DNA from: Prorocentrum cordatum
Taxonomy: Eukaryota > Sar > Dinophyceae > Prorocentrales > Prorocentraceae
DNA length: 64,000 nt
Direction of reading: 5' to 3'
NCBI GenBank assembly: GCA_963575745.1
Contig: CAUYUJ010004704.1
Coordinates: forward strand, 1 to 64,000
Shown: piece after piece, positions 1 to 9,745 of the stretch
Numbering within the stretch: the stretch's first letter is position 1
Layout: each line of letters starts with the position of its first letter
Notes under the pieces: model-generated
The model's input: the letters and a program-made list of their open reading frames with translations, nothing else
The model's database searches: none
What the model was told of the DNA's origin: nothing
Made by a program: the position numbers and the translations under genes

Positions 1-793
1 GGAGCGGGGGGCGCTGCGGCGTGGAGCCGCTGGGGGGGCGAGGAGACGGCGCGGGGGAGGGGGCGGAGCGGGGAGGGGGGGTGCGGTGCCGAAATAAAGT
101 GGTCGGGGCGGAGGGGGCACTGGGCGGGCGCTGGAGCCGCGGTGGGGCGCTGAAGCGGCGCGGGGGAGGGGGCGGAGCGGGGAGGGGGGATGCGGTGCCG
201 AAATAAAGTGGTCGGGGCGGAGGAGGCACTGGGCGAGCGCTGGAGCCGCGGGGGGGCGCTAGAGACGGGCGAGGGAGGGGGCGGAGCGGTGGGGGGGGGG
301 GGGGTGCGGATGCCGAAAATAAAGTTGGTCGGGCGGAGGGCGGAATCTGGGCGGGCGCTGGAGCCGCGGGGGGCGCTGAGACGGCGCGGGGGAGGGGGCG
401 GAGCGGGGAAGGGTGCGGTGCCGAAATAAAGTGGTCGGGCGGAGGGGGCACTGGGCGGGCGCTGGAGCCGCGGGGGGGCGCTGAGACGGCGCGGGGGAGG
501 GGGCGGAGCGGGGGGGGGTGCGGTGCCGAAATAAAGTGGTCGAGGCGGAGGGGGCACTGGGCGGGCGCTGGAGCCGCGGGGGCGCTGAGACGGCGCGGGG
601 GAGGGGGCGGAGCGGGGGGGGGTGCGGTGCCGAAATAAAGTGGTCGGGGCGGAGGGGGCACTGGGCGGGCGCTGGAGCCGCGGGAGGGCGCTGAGACGGA
701 GGGGGCGCATGATGATGATGATGTGGATGATGATGATGATGATGATGATGGTGATTATGATGGGGGGGAGGGGGTGCGGTGCCGAAATAAAGT
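1..793. repeat. tandem satellite, ~105-bp unit, seven copies
   Basis: A purine- and GC-rich unit repeats head to tail. The anchor GCCGAAATAAAGTGG, with small variants, recurs at about 88, 197, 312, 420, 525, 629 and 781, so unit length is 104-115 bp. The last interval is longer because a GAT array has been inserted. The array runs off the left edge of the window. Open frames through it are by-products of the composition and have no protein features. Confidence 0.9.
707..763. repeat. (GAT)n microsatellite inside the satellite
   Basis: Imperfect GAT/ATG trinucleotide run inserted in the last satellite unit. Confidence 0.85.
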
Positions 794-825
794 GGTCGGA
801 GCTCTAGACACCCTGTGCAGGAGAA

Positions 826-1075
826 TTAAACCTCGCCATCCCTAGGGGGCTGCGATCTGTGAAGCTGTCGCCACTTTCGAGGCCTGCTGGGGGGGCCAGC
901 ACAGTGACGCCACGCGCTGACCCAAATTAGACCTCGCCATCCCTGGGGGGCGATCAGTGAAACAGTCGCCACTTTCGAAGCCTGCTGGGGGCCCCAGCAT
1001 AGTGACGCCACGCGCGGACCCAAACTAAACCTCGCCATCCCTGGGGGGCTGCGATCTGAGATCCCCGCTTTCGAA
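826..1075. repeat. tandem repeat, ~100-bp unit, 2.5 copies
   Basis: CCTCGCCATCCCT begins each unit at about 831, 932 and 1030. Each unit continues through a shared GTCGCCACTTTCGA and CAGTGACGCCACGCG. The third copy is truncated. From 1076 to 1290 I see nothing recognisable. Confidence 0.85.
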
Positions 1076-1289
1076 GTCGCTAGGGTTGCTCAGGGATTGT
1101 AGCTAATCAGCTTTATCTAGTCCTTGTCCTGTAGCCAGTGTCCTGCGAGTCTCCCGAATTCCGTCTGCAGGCATATGTAACCCTCGCTCCGTCATCGCCC
1201 CCCTTATAGAGCGTCCTAAACTATTTGCGCCCCGCGTTTGCGCAGGGGTTGGGCACGTCGCCGGGTTTTTGTTTATTTTTATTTATTTT

Positions 1290-3525
1290 TTTTAATCAAA
1301 ACCGAGAAACCGGGCTCCTGGTGCAGCTGGGGGCGCAGTGGTTTGCCATGCCGCACAAGCAGCCCGTCTTAAGAGCACGACCGAGGAGACGTGCTTGCAC
1401 CTGCGGGGGTGCGGCTCGGAACGCTCCCCGGCGTTGAGCTTGCGGCGCGCATGTGTTCCGTCCCTCGTCCGATCGCCCAACTGCGCCCCTTTGCCGCCAG
1501 TCTTCTGGCCTTGCCGAAAGCTCGCCGGCGGCCGCTGCAGGGGGGGGGCATGGCGGGCACCGCGTGACTTCGCAAGTCCGCAAACCGTGTCGCGAATTAC
1601 TTTCCCGACTCCCAACTCGCTGGCGCGGACTCTGTCCGTCCACCGCGCGCGCTCTTCCTCGTCCTGGCGCGCGACTTCGGCCGACGCCATCGAGAGAGGC
1701 GTCGCGCTAGCGAACTCCACCAAACGGAAATGGCAAGCCATTGCGACATCCAACGGAAACTGCACGAAATCCGCAGCACCCGAAGACGCCTTTTCTGGCG
1801 CTGTGGGAGCTGGGCCAATGTGTTTCACGCTGGCGCGCGAGCGCCACCGTGAGAATCTGGTGCAACGCGATGCAGGTCTTCAAATCCTTCGCGGGATTTG
1901 GGCCCTCCTTCACGTCGCACGCGACTTCAACATCCCCGATGCGCTGCCGCTTCCTGGCAGCTCTTGAGGCGTTCAATAACGCGCGGGCGTTCCACGCGCT
2001 GATCATTGCATCTGGCGCCTGCCCAACACCCTGCTTATCTTGCAAACCAATGCTTCAGACGGTTCATGCTCCGCCGGGTGCGCCATCCTGTGCTCGGCGA
2101 AGAACTGTTCGCTCAACTCGACGAGCTGATGCGACGGCGATGGGGCGTCATCGCTCTCGCCCGCTCCGCGCCTCTTCTGGGCCTCCGGCCCCCGGGCAGC
2201 ATCGCGCGCGGCTTCGCGCACCTACCGCGCTTGAACTGCGGCGCGGGCCAGGGGCCACCCCCCGCCGCTGGCGAAGGCCTCGCCTGGCGCAGTCGGGTCA
2301 CCTGTCCCTGCCTTCTTTCCAAATCCGGTACGCGATCGATGATCGCCGCCCACTCGGTCTCGCTCGTGACGACGCGCGCGAAATCCACTGACCTCCCCAT
2401 GCCGACGGTTTCCACCGAATGCGTTGCGATGCGCTCGTCAAGGTTGTGCTTCTCGGCGGGAAATCTGAATTGCGCGTCGGCGTCGCGGCCGCGCGCGCGG
2501 CCTGGCGGCGCGACGCCGTCGGCCGCCAAAAACATGTCATGAAACGCTGGCGCGTAGGCGCATCGCGCCGCCCAGCGCTCTCTCGCAGCCGCGTGCAAGC
2601 CTTTCGCAGAGCGCGTCTACATCTCAGCATCACTGGCAACTCCGCTCGCAAACTTCGCGCGTTTTCGTCTCGACGACCGTGCAGCGTCCCGCTGGGGCTG
2701 CCCAGCTACGCAGCGCCTCGCACGCTGCGCGCGCGCCAGAGCTCCCTCCGGCAACGTCGGGCACCGCTGCAGATCACTCAGACCATTCGGACACATGTTC
2801 GTCACTAGCCCGAACTCGCAGTCCGCAAAGCTCGCGATTTCTTCGCGCGACGATAGGCGTCGCGACGCGGGGCCCGGGGCCCAGAAGGTCCCGCGCCCGA
2901 GTGGCCGACCCGGGCGCGGGCCGCGCGTGCCCGATCGCGCCCGGCGGCTCGGGCGATGCGGTGTCCGATGCGCGCGCGGTTAAATCCTCCGCGCAATGCC
3001 TGACTGGTGTCGCGCCGCGTGCTAACTCGCTACCGAGCTCCTCTGCGTCGCAGTCAGCCGACGGCGCGCCCCGCGCTGCCTCGCCGCCCGGTCGAACGGT
3101 CGCCGCGCGCCCGACGCGGCCGGCCCCCCTGCATCTGAGCTGCGCTGGGGCCTGCGAGGGTTGCGCCTCCCCGCGACAACTAGAATGCGCACCCCCTGAA
3201 CTGGGAAAGGGGGCGCTCTCCAGCGCCGCCCGCGCTTGGGCGCAGCGCCGCTGGGCCGCGCGGCCATCCCGCGACGCGCCCTGCAGGGCCCGCGATGGTC
3301 GACAGCGCCCCCGCGACGCGCGCCCCCGCCTGCAAAGTCCTCGTCTTTCCCGGCAGCTTCCGGCGCCCCGCGTGGGCTCGCATGCAATGCCGCGCGCAAG
3401 CCGCTCGGCGTTCCCCCGCGCCTCTTCCGCCTTGCGCGCGGGGCCCTCGACGAGAGGGGGTTCGCGGGGCGCGCGGGCGCCCCCCCCCGCCGCATTTCCC
3501 CGCGGGGCATTCGTTACTTACCTTG
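1290..3525. other. CpG-dense block without a convincing gene
   Basis: Very rich in CG dinucleotides (GCGCGC, GCGGCC). Almost every frame on both strands is open for 60-290 codons, which is expected from stop-poor composition and is not evidence of coding. The best minus-strand reading (about 2045 to 1290) has normal-looking stretches, and near 2000 a phrase ISAWNARALL that resembles the start of a LINE endonuclease. This could be a decayed LINE 5' part, but no catalytic motifs follow. Read on the minus strand, the block starts directly after ATCAAGGTAAG (about 3520), the same prefix that precedes the similar block at 25.2 kb. Confidence 0.35.
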
Positions 3526-3542
3526 ATGTGAACGTATCTTTT

Positions 3543-4125
3543 CCCTACCTAGGCTCTGCCTAGAAGGGTTCTTACTCTCTTAGCTTAAAGGGGCCGGGCA
3601 GTGCTAAGCGCCCCAGGCGGTTCCCCCAGTCCCCTGGGAGCGGTTCCCCCCAGTCCCCTGGGAGCTTTAGCTTTAGCTTTAGCTTTAGCTTTAGCTTAGC
3701 TTTAGCTTTAGCTTAGCTTTAGCTTAGCTTTAGCTTAGCTTTAGCTTAGCGTTTCGCTTAGCTTTTCGCTTAGCGTTTCGCTTAGCTTTAGCTTAGCTTT
3801 AGCTTAGCTTTAGCTTAGCTTTAGCTCAGCTTTAGCTTAGCTTTAGCTTAGCTTTAGCTTAGCTTTCTAGCTTAGCTTTCTAGCTTAGCTTGAGCTTAGC
3901 TTCAGCTTTAGCTTAGCTGTAGCTTAGCTTTAGCTTAGCTGCTGCGCAGCTTTAGCTTAGCTTTAGCTTAGCTTTAACTTTAGCTTAGCTTTAGCTTAGC
4001 TTTAGCTTAGCTTTAACTTTATCTTAGCAGCGGCATAGCTTTAGCTTAGCTCTAGCTCAGCTTTAGCTTAGCGTTACTGTTACTACTAATGCTGCTGTCC
4101 TAAGGGTTCCAACTCCTAGGTAGGG
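3543..4125 (+). mobile_element. non-autonomous fold-back element with variable simple-repeat core, copy 1
   Basis: The element starts CCCTACCTAGG and ends CCTAGGTAGGG, a perfect 11-bp terminal inverted repeat. The outer about 110 bp at the left (CTCTGCCTAGAAGGGTTCTTACTC, here cited only in part: TCTGCCTAGAAGGG) and about 50 bp at the right (ACTAATGCTGCT, CAACTCCTAGG) are shared with an inverted copy at 27297-27760. The core differs: here it is a long TTTAGCTTAGC array (3664-4070), there a TATGC/TTTTGC array. No coding capacity. Confidence 0.75.
3660..4070. repeat. (TTTAGCTTAGC)n array
   Basis: About 400 bp of degenerate AGCTTT/AGCTTAGCTTT units forming the core of the fold-back element. Confidence 0.9.
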
Positions 4126-4588
4126 TCGCACTGGGATAAATAAGCTTTGGTATTTCGATGTGGTCGGCAATCGGTTTCAATAAAAACAAACGTGGTCATT
4201 TATATTTGGATAGCAGGAAAATGAAGTTGAGTGCTCGGGACCTCCCCTCAAACTTAAGTGGCCGCCAAGAGGCGCCGAGCTCTCCTCGTGACGTTCCCTT
4301 CCCCATCCTTCTCTACTTCCCATACCAACGCATCATTCATTGCCGTGGCGATGATGGCGATAATGCAGCGTCGAGGTTCTTGGGGCAAGGAGAAGACAGT
4401 CCAGCGTCGAGTGCGCTACGCTTCCGAGTGCGACGCCGCATCGATACCGCAAGCCTGCAATGCGCGCGCGTCGCCCGAGGGGTCCTTTTCGAGGCCCAAG
4501 GCGATTGCATTACCCCCCCACCCCCAGCGCGTGCCCGAGCACGCGCATGCGTGATAAGCAGTAGCATTGCATATGATCTCACAATATA
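4126..4588. other. no gene seen
   Basis: Mixed-composition sequence with chance open frames only. Positions 4138-4172 read on the minus strand match the stretch at 25154-25190 (GCCGACCACATCGAAATACC), a shared flank of the two CpG-dense blocks. Confidence 0.5.
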
Positions 4589-4608
4589 TCATAGCATTCA
4601 GGTTCAAG
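4589..4608 (+). other. candidate degenerate DinoSL relic
   Basis: TCATAGCATTCAGGTTCAAG can be aligned with the last 21 nt of the dinoflagellate spliced leader with about five differences (one missing C, TT to CA, C to T among them). It ends 5 nt before an ATG. The position is right; the match is weak by itself. Confidence 0.4.
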
Positions 4609-4613
4609 TCGCC

Positions 4614-4887
4614 ATGGAGGAGGAACCTCCTCCCCTCCGGGTGCCATCATGGGCCCGTTATACATATGAACATGGGATCCCTCAGGGGGACCTAACACCC
4701 CCCAAACGCCGTAGGTTTGTACAGTGGGATCGTACTGCGTACAACAGGGGGCAATGGGTGAAGTTGGCGAGAATATATATTTCGCTTGGATTTCGACCCG
4801 GAGATCGACACAGACATGTTAGCAAAGATGGTCCACGCCCACTGCAGCGATTGGGACAATCAGAACAAAGGGGTGCAAACGTGGTGA
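4614..4887 (+). CDS. small basic protein of unknown function
   Basis: The ATG at 4614 follows the candidate spliced-leader relic. The first 62 codons read cleanly and are rich in Arg, Pro and Tyr (WARYTYEHG, PKRRRFVQWD). A one-base shift near 4787-4792 (TCGCTTGGAT) is needed to continue into a frame that reads DPEIDTDMLAKMVHAHCSD and stops at TGA 4885-4887; the whole would be about 90 residues. The conserved GGCTGCTTCGGCC box lies 52 nt downstream in the same orientation, which supports this stop. The frame that runs on to 4979 passes through that box and is less likely. No domain recognised. The gene converges on the minus-strand gene at 5389-5922. Confidence 0.5.
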
Positions 4888-4938
4888 GGAAGGTTCACGG
4901 GGAGGGGGGAAAGGGTTGCCGCATCGCACGATTCCATT

Positions 4939-4951
4939 GGCTGCTTCGGCC
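4939..4951 (+). terminator. gene-end box GGCTGCTTCGGCC (+)
   Basis: Exact 13-mer, 52 nt after the stop of the plus-strand gene at 4614. The flanks extend the inverted repeat (TGGC/GCCA). Function inferred only from its recurrent position. Confidence 0.5.
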
Positions 4952-5362
4952 ATGCCCGCGCGCCCGCCTGCCGCAGTGATCAGCGGTTTTAATTCTCGCG
5001 AACTGCGGGGCGGGTCGTTTGTTTCACTTCCACGTGCATCAGAGACTTGTGCGCGACTGCGTTCTCTGCTTCGAATAGATGCCTCATTGATCCCCAACGA
5101 CAGCGGAGAGGGGGGGGGCTCAAGAGCTTTTGCCCGAGGCCCTCGGAGTCCTTTATCAGCGGAGGTAGCCTGGCATTGCAGACGCAGCTGGCGGACTGGG
5201 CAGTGAGAGTGATCATAGCCCAGCCGCCGCGTAACGTTTCGAGGACTGCATGACGCGTTCCTTGTCAAAACGATGAAGCGGAGGCTGGAGGAAGGAAAGC
5301 AAGAGTGAGAGGAGGAGGAGGAGGGATGTGGAGGAAGATAACTATTTTTCCGAACCTATCTC

Positions 5363-5375
5363 GGCCGAAGCAGCC
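5363..5375 (-). terminator. gene-end box (-)
   Basis: Minus-strand GGCTGCTTCGGCC, about 11 nt after the TGA at 5386-5388. Flanking CTATC and GATAG could lengthen the stem of a hairpin. Confidence 0.55.
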
Positions 5376-5388
5376 GATAGCGGCGCAG

Positions 5389-5922
5389 TCAGCCACTGCC
5401 TGGCGCCGCGGCGGGCTCCGCCTCAGAGGCGCCGCGGGCGTCGGCGTCGGCGTCGGCATTGTCGGCCCGAGGGCCCAACGCATCTGCGGCGTCATCGGGA
5501 TCTTCCGCAATCTTCTGAAGAAGCTTGATCTGGATCAACATCGCCGTGATGTGGTTCAATTGGGCAGCTGGCCCCCTGATCAGCCTGGCCCGCAACCGAT
5601 AAGCCGAGGGCAGCAAAATTCGGAGCGGAGCAGCATAACGCAGATCACCATGCCCAAGCAAGCCATTCTTGGCAATGAAGATCATCTACTGGTGCGCAGC
5701 CAACATCTGCCCCATCAGCTTGGCCATGGCACCAATCCCGCTCATGTGGCTGGCCGTGTCCTTCGCCACCGCATGCGCCTTGTCGACTTCCCGGTGGATC
5801 TTCATGGCTTGAGCCACGTCCTCGTCGGAAGGCGTCGGGCCACCCGGCTCCCTCGGCGCCGATATCGGGCGGGAGGTGTAAGGCCCGCCGCGGGGCCCGA
5901 CCACGTGGCATCGAACGCCATT
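5389..5922 (-). CDS. unknown protein, frame broken by one stop and one shift
   Basis: Most of the minus-strand sequence from 5904 to 5389 is one frame. It is interrupted once by an in-frame TAG at 5686-5688, directly before an ATG (the frame reads AHQ, stop, MIFIAKNG). The ATG at about 5922 (MAFDATW) is one frame off, with the shift in a run of G and C near 5895. The N-terminal part is charged and helical (DEDVAQAMKIHREVDKAHAV), the C-terminal part ends in Ala/Asp repeats. A DinoSL relic lies about 75 nt upstream and the gene-end box just after the stop, so the limits are well supported although the product is unknown. The TAG could be a nonsense mutation from CAG, an error, or readthrough. 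Confidence 0.5.
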
Positions 5923-5994
5923 TGCGCCGCGCAGTATGCCCTAGTCATGGGGCGGCCCGTTCATGCAATTTAACACGAGTGGAGCCCGTTCAAA

Positions 5995-6017
5995 TTGAGC
6001 CAGAAACTGGCTACGGA
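5995..6017 (-). other. DinoSL relic, nearly full length
   Basis: Minus strand reads TCCGTAGCCAGTTTCTGGCTCAA: the leader's TCCGTAGCCA, then TTT, then TGGCTCAA, with one inserted G and one inserted C. It lies in the 5' leader of the gene at 5389-5922 and 28 nt after the previous gene-end box. Confidence 0.7.
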
Positions 6018-6045
6018 GGAGGAGAAGGGAGGGCGAGAGCGGCGT

Positions 6046-6058
6046 GGCCGAAGCAGCC
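6046..6058 (-). terminator. gene-end box (-)
   Basis: Exact box on the minus strand (TGGC/GCCA flanks). The gene it would end, between about 6480 and 6070, is not identifiable; only short open frames are there. Confidence 0.45.
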
Positions 6059-6164
6059 AATGGCCCGCCCACGCCCGAGTGGGGGTGGCCCGGGGCGCGT
6101 GGGAGCAGGGGGCGTTGATGGGGGGGAGGGCGCATTCAAAGCATGAGGAGGAGGGCCCTTTCAA

Positions 6165-6320
6165 GCTGAACCCATAATGGGTAATGTTTGGGCCTCCTTG
6201 CTGAACCTGTAATGGGTCATTTTCGGGCCTCCACGCTGAGCCTATCATGGCTGAACATATAACATGGGTCCTTCTGGGGCATCCGTGCTGAACTTATCTT
6301 TTCGGGCCTCGGCGAAGCAT
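6165..6320. repeat. ~40-bp tandem repeat, three to four degenerate copies
   Basis: GCTGAACC..TAATGGGT..TTTCGGGCCTCC recurs at about 6168, 6208 and 6236, with a partial copy near 6286. It may be part of a small intergenic spacer. Confidence 0.65.
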
Positions 6321-6498
6321 CTCACTGAGGAGGAGGGGGGGGCCCGGGAGGAGGGGGGGTGGACCACCAATGTTATCTCGCATCGCAGGGGAGGGATGGG
6401 AGGGGCAGAAGGACGCATGACGGAATGGGAAGTCGAGACGGAGGAACGAGAGAGCGAAGATGGAGGTTGCGATGGCGATGTTTTTTCTTCAATGCTAC

Positions 6499-6511
6499 GG
6501 CCGAAGCAGCC
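6499..6511 (-). terminator. gene-end box (-)
   Basis: Exact box downstream of the membrane-protein gene at 6558-7190. On the minus strand it overlaps CCGTAGCATT, which resembles the first part of DinoSL; that overlap may be chance. Confidence 0.5.
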
Positions 6512-6557
6512 GATGCGTTAATTCCCAGCGCGCGTGCAAATTCCGCCGTGTCCTGGG

Positions 6558-7190
6558 TCAGCCACGGCGCGGATTCCAAAAAGGGTCGATCAGCCCTACG
6601 CCGTGAGAGTTCTCCGGGAGCGGCATGAACCTAGGCTCATTCCACCGCCATTTGTAAATGGTTTGGCTCTGCGTAGATACCGTTCGCGTCATCGGCATCT
6701 GCGTCGGCGCCGCTGGCGTCGGCGGTGGCACCGTGGCGTCGGTCGGCGCCGTTGGCGTCGGCGTCGCTGTCGGCGGCGGCGCCGCCATGTGGATGGCGGC
6801 GGTCGGCGTCGGCACCGCCGCTTGGATGGTCGCGGCGTCAGTCGGCGTCGGACGTTTCGGGCGCAGCCGCTCCCAGAGCCATATCGCAATCGCGCTCTGG
6901 ACTGCGCCGCCGACGAGGATGGCCATTGCCGAGGTGTAGGCGATGCTGGCGCCGCCGTCGTCGGCCGCCATGTGGTTGGTCGCGGCGGCAATCGTTGGGC
7001 CCGGGCTAACCTGAGCTGGAACGGGCGGGCGAATGACGATGCAATGAGGAGCGTGTAGATCATGGTTGGGCCAACCATTGGGGCCGCGATGAGTGTTTGA
7101 ATGCTGCTGGCGATGCTTCAGGTTATCGCAGGGGCCGTCTCGGAGCCACGGGGGAGGGGCACCCCCCGAACCAAGTCTGTTGTCGCTCAA
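6558..7190 (-). CDS. small predicted membrane protein, unknown
   Basis: The C-terminal frame has a clear hydrophobic helix (IAYTSAMAILVGGAVQSAI) followed by WLWERLRPKRP, a typical helix-to-cytosol boundary, then a long low-complexity Pro/Thr/Ala tail. Another frame just upstream on the same strand (MVGPTMIYTLLIASSFARP, about 7060-7025) gives a second hydrophobic segment. The two are joined either by a shift or by an intron with acceptor CAG near 7012. The upstream boundary is uncertain; the first about 40 residues of the long open frame look like shadow sequence. The stop is 46 nt before the gene-end box at 6499. Confidence 0.5.
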   Translation of the reverse strand: MSDNRLGSGGAPPPWLRDGPCDNLKHRQQHSNTHRGPNGWPNHDLHAPHCIVIRPPVPAQVSPGPTIAAATNHMAADDGGASIAYTSAMAILVGGAVQSAIAIWLWERLRPKRPTPTDAATIQAAVPTPTAAIHMAAPPPTATPTPTAPTDATVPPPTPAAPTQMPMTRTVSTQSQTIYKWRWNEPRFMPLPENSHGVGLIDPFWNPRRG

Positions 7191-7334
7191 CTGTCAGAGG
7201 ACTGGTGGAGCGCGCGCGCGTCATGGAAGGAGGAGATGGCGGTTGAAAGGGAGGGCGTAGGAGGGATGGGGGATGCGGAGGATGAGGATGAGGAGGAGGA
7301 ATTATGCTTTTTCCTTTGCGCTCCAGAGAGCCGC

Positions 7335-7347
7335 GGCCGAAGCAGCC
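7335..7347 (-). terminator. gene-end box (-)
   Basis: Exact box 36 nt downstream of the stop of the gene at 7384-8035. Confidence 0.55.
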
Positions 7348-7383
7348 ACAGAAATCCCGCGCTCCTACGACGAAGCACTAATT

Positions 7384-8035
7384 CTAATCTGAATCCTCGT
7401 CGGACTCCCGGGGGGCCCTCAATGGCAACGTCTTCTGCGTGTCATCGTCCGAAAGCGGCATCGGATCCAACGTGTCAGAACAATCCAGCCCCTCATCACG
7501 CGTGCGTGCACGGCTCGGCGGCGAACGGCTGCGGCCCTTGCCCTTGGCAGGCGTAATGGGCGGGTAGGCTGCGGCAGACGTGGCGACCCAGTCGGCGCCA
7601 GTTGCCACCGCGAAGCCGAAGGCCTTCGCCGCCCTGCAGCTCGCCCTGGTCGAACTTCTCGCTGAACTCGCCCTGGCGCTTACCGTGGAGTTCGTCCCAT
7701 TTGGCCTTCATCTCCTTCTTGAGCCCAATGGTGAACTCCCATTCGGCCGCCCACCACATCTGCTGGGTGCGCTCGATCTTCTCGGTCAGCGTGATCAGCA
7801 TGTCGCTGCGGCCGTCAGCGCCTGGACACTGGGCTGCGATCGTGGTCAGGTCGCTGAAGTCCTTGTTCACGTGATGCTGGAACGTGTCGTCGTCAATCAG
7901 GATGTGCGCCGCCTCCGCCAATGTGCGCATCTTCACATTTGCTTCACAGCGAATCGCATGGATGACGCCGTCCTGGTCGAGGTCAACGTAATCGTCCGAA
8001 CGGCCGCTGAGGAAAAACGACATTGCGTCTTGCAT
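7384..8035 (-). CDS. unknown acidic protein with Ser/Arg-rich tail
   Basis: The ATG at 8035 starts a frame rich in Asp, Glu and helical segments (MQDAMSFFLSGRSDDY; LTEKIERTQQMWWAAEWEF). Near 7630 a one-base shift moves reading to the frame that gives FAVATGADWVATSAAAYPP and a basic KGKGRSRSPPSRARTR stretch, ending at 7384. Without the shift the frame runs to 7496 with no sensible composition. About 215 residues in all. A DinoSL relic lies 51 nt upstream of the ATG and the gene-end box follows the stop, so both limits are well placed. No domain recognised; the RS-like tail suggests a nuclear or RNA-linked role, but that is speculation. Confidence 0.55.
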
Positions 8036-8085
8036 TTTTGCGTGGGGCTGGACACTCCGCCAATGAATGCTGATACTTTGGCAGC

Positions 8086-8106
8086 CTTGAACACAAGATG
8101 GCTACG
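8086..8106 (-). other. DinoSL relic
   Basis: Minus strand reads CGTAGCCATCTTG then TGTTCAAG, against the leader's CGTAGCCATTTTGGCTCAAG: two substitutions and one extra base over 20 nt. It sits 51 nt before the ATG at 8035. Confidence 0.7.
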
Positions 8107-8179
8107 TAACGTGACGACGCATACTCACTCATATTCAGACACACTCAAATTCATAACTCGCAGTCTGACCCACTCGACC

Positions 8180-9745
8180 TCATACCGATTCATATTGATG
8201 CCCAGGCATTTTTCCACAGCACCACCGCAATCCCGATGCAGAACTGGACATGCAAACACACCTGATTCTCGTCAAGAACGAATCGACCGTGAATGTGTTC
8301 CGATGGTTATGAAAGGCAGGTTGTGCCACCTCTGGCGGCGAGACTAGTTCGAAGAGGTTGCCGGGCGCGTGCGCCTTCTTCAACGCTGGCCAGTTAAACC
8401 CGCCAAGCCTCCATTTGCAGCCTGGGGTGTGCCTGATTAAGTTCTGTGCAAACTCGCAGAACGTACGCTGCGTGTCTCTGAACTCGGTGCTCAGAAACGT
8501 TACTTTCTTCAAATGGTACGTTGGCAGCATTTTGACCCCAGCGCCAAAACGGCATGAAATTAAAAGCCCGGGGGTAACTTCATATCCCCCTTTGAACGCC
8601 GATGCAGCGGTAATGAACGGGCCAGCGCGCCCTGGTGTCTGTACAACAAAAACTTCAGCCTCGTGCGTCCGCACTGATTTCAGGCGATGCGCGATGAGTG
8701 CGGCCGCCACCTCTGGCGACCTGCAAGGTATATCCACGAAAACAGGCTTCCCCCTGATAGCTTCTAGGAGCTTGGCCGTTGGCGCGCCCGGCGCGGCCAA
8801 TCGCGCGCGCTCGGTCTTGCGCGACCTGGCCAATTGATCAGCAAGTTGCTTCTTGTGTTTGGCGGCGTCTTCGCAAACAGCATGCGTCACTTCCTGTGGT
8901 AGGAGGACGTTCTCCGAGTATGCATTGCATCGTTTGGTATCATGCTTGTTCTTCAAGAAGTCGAGCTCCTTCTGGTGCGTGGCGCTCCAGTTTGAGCCTG
9001 ATCCGACCTCCCCGGTCGAATCGCCAGCCACTGCATCCGAAACAGCGAGCCTCGCAGCCTCGCGGCGCTGACGAATGAATTCGGCTCCGCCTTCCTTCAT
9101 CACTGTTCGTGGTCTCTTAACCCCTTTGTCGATGCGCGGAAACTTCCTCACTACAGGACGCCCGCAGGTCTCAAGCCAAATCCGCCGGGCACTGTCAGTG
9201 ACTTTGTTCAGGTCACGATTGGGCAAGTCCAGAGCGATCTTGAGAAACATGTCCTCGCTGCACGCGTCTGAGGAGAGTTGGCGACACTTAAACTTGAGCG
9301 CAGCCAGGCTAAACTTCTGCTCCGCCCCCGACGTGCTGATTCCAAAGGCCACATATGCAACCAACGCTGATCTCAGATCGTCGATGTCGCGCCGCAGCGC
9401 TAGTCTCTGCTGCCCTAGTTTCTGTATCACATCTCCAAGCTTCCTTATTCGACAAACCTCTCTGCTGTTGTTGGCGAGCCCTCGGGAACCCATGTTCCCA
9501 CTGAGCCTGCAGCCTAGTTGGATTGATGTCCGCGGCCTGGCAGAACAGGCGCCCGGCATGTCTCGCGGGCAATGTTGACCTTGACATGTGGCTGAACTCA
9601 ACTTTCGGGGGTGGGCGCGGCGCGGGGGGGGCGGCGGTTGTTGCGGGCAGCACGGCGATCCAATGCCTGAGCAATCCGCCGCAAATTCACATCCGCCCGA
9701 GGGTGCGTGGTGGACAAGTCGAACACTTGGAATGCGTGTGGTCAT
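8180..9745 (-). CDS. unknown protein, about 520 residues, intact frame
   Basis: A long uninterrupted minus-strand frame. The open frame begins at 9829 with non-ATG codons; the first ATG in frame is at 9745 and later ones (near 9568 and 9495) are equally possible. The N-terminal 90 residues are low-complexity; from about residue 110 the sequence is globular and charged, with helical stretches (IRKLGDVIQKLGQQRLALRR) and a Lys/Arg-rich middle. I recognise no domain. It lies directly downstream of the zinc-finger family gene, with no gene-end box or spliced-leader relic between, so it could be its 3' part rather than a separate gene. Confidence 0.55.
   Translation of the reverse strand: MTTRIPSVRLVHHAPSGGCEFAADCSGIGSPCCPQQPPPPPRRAHPRKLSSATCQGQHCPRDMPGACSARPRTSIQLGCRLSGNMGSRGLANNSREVCRIRKLGDVIQKLGQQRLALRRDIDDLRSALVAYVAFGISTSGAEQKFSLAALKFKCRQLSSDACSEDMFLKIALDLPNRDLNKVTDSARRIWLETCGRPVVRKFPRIDKGVKRPRTVMKEGGAEFIRQRREAARLAVSDAVAGDSTGEVGSGSNWSATHQKELDFLKNKHDTKRCNAYSENVLLPQEVTHAVCEDAAKHKKQLADQLARSRKTERARLAAPGAPTAKLLEAIRGKPVFVDIPCRSPEVAAALIAHRLKSVRTHEAEVFVVQTPGRAGPFITAASAFKGGYEVTPGLLISCRFGAGVKMLPTYHLKKVTFLSTEFRDTQRTFCEFAQNLIRHTPGCKWRLGGFNWPALKKAHAPGNLFELVSPPEVAQPAFHNHRNTFTVDSFLTRIRCVCMSSSASGLRWCCGKMPGHQYESV

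Noticed and set aside
1292-3563. Several 200-290-codon frames on both strands
   Set aside because: CpG-dense, stop-poor composition keeps all frames open; no conserved motifs.
7702-7730. CCATTGGGCTCAAG on the minus strand as a DinoSL relic
   Set aside because: It lies inside the coding frame of the gene at 7384-8035 and codes for TIGLKKEM in register.
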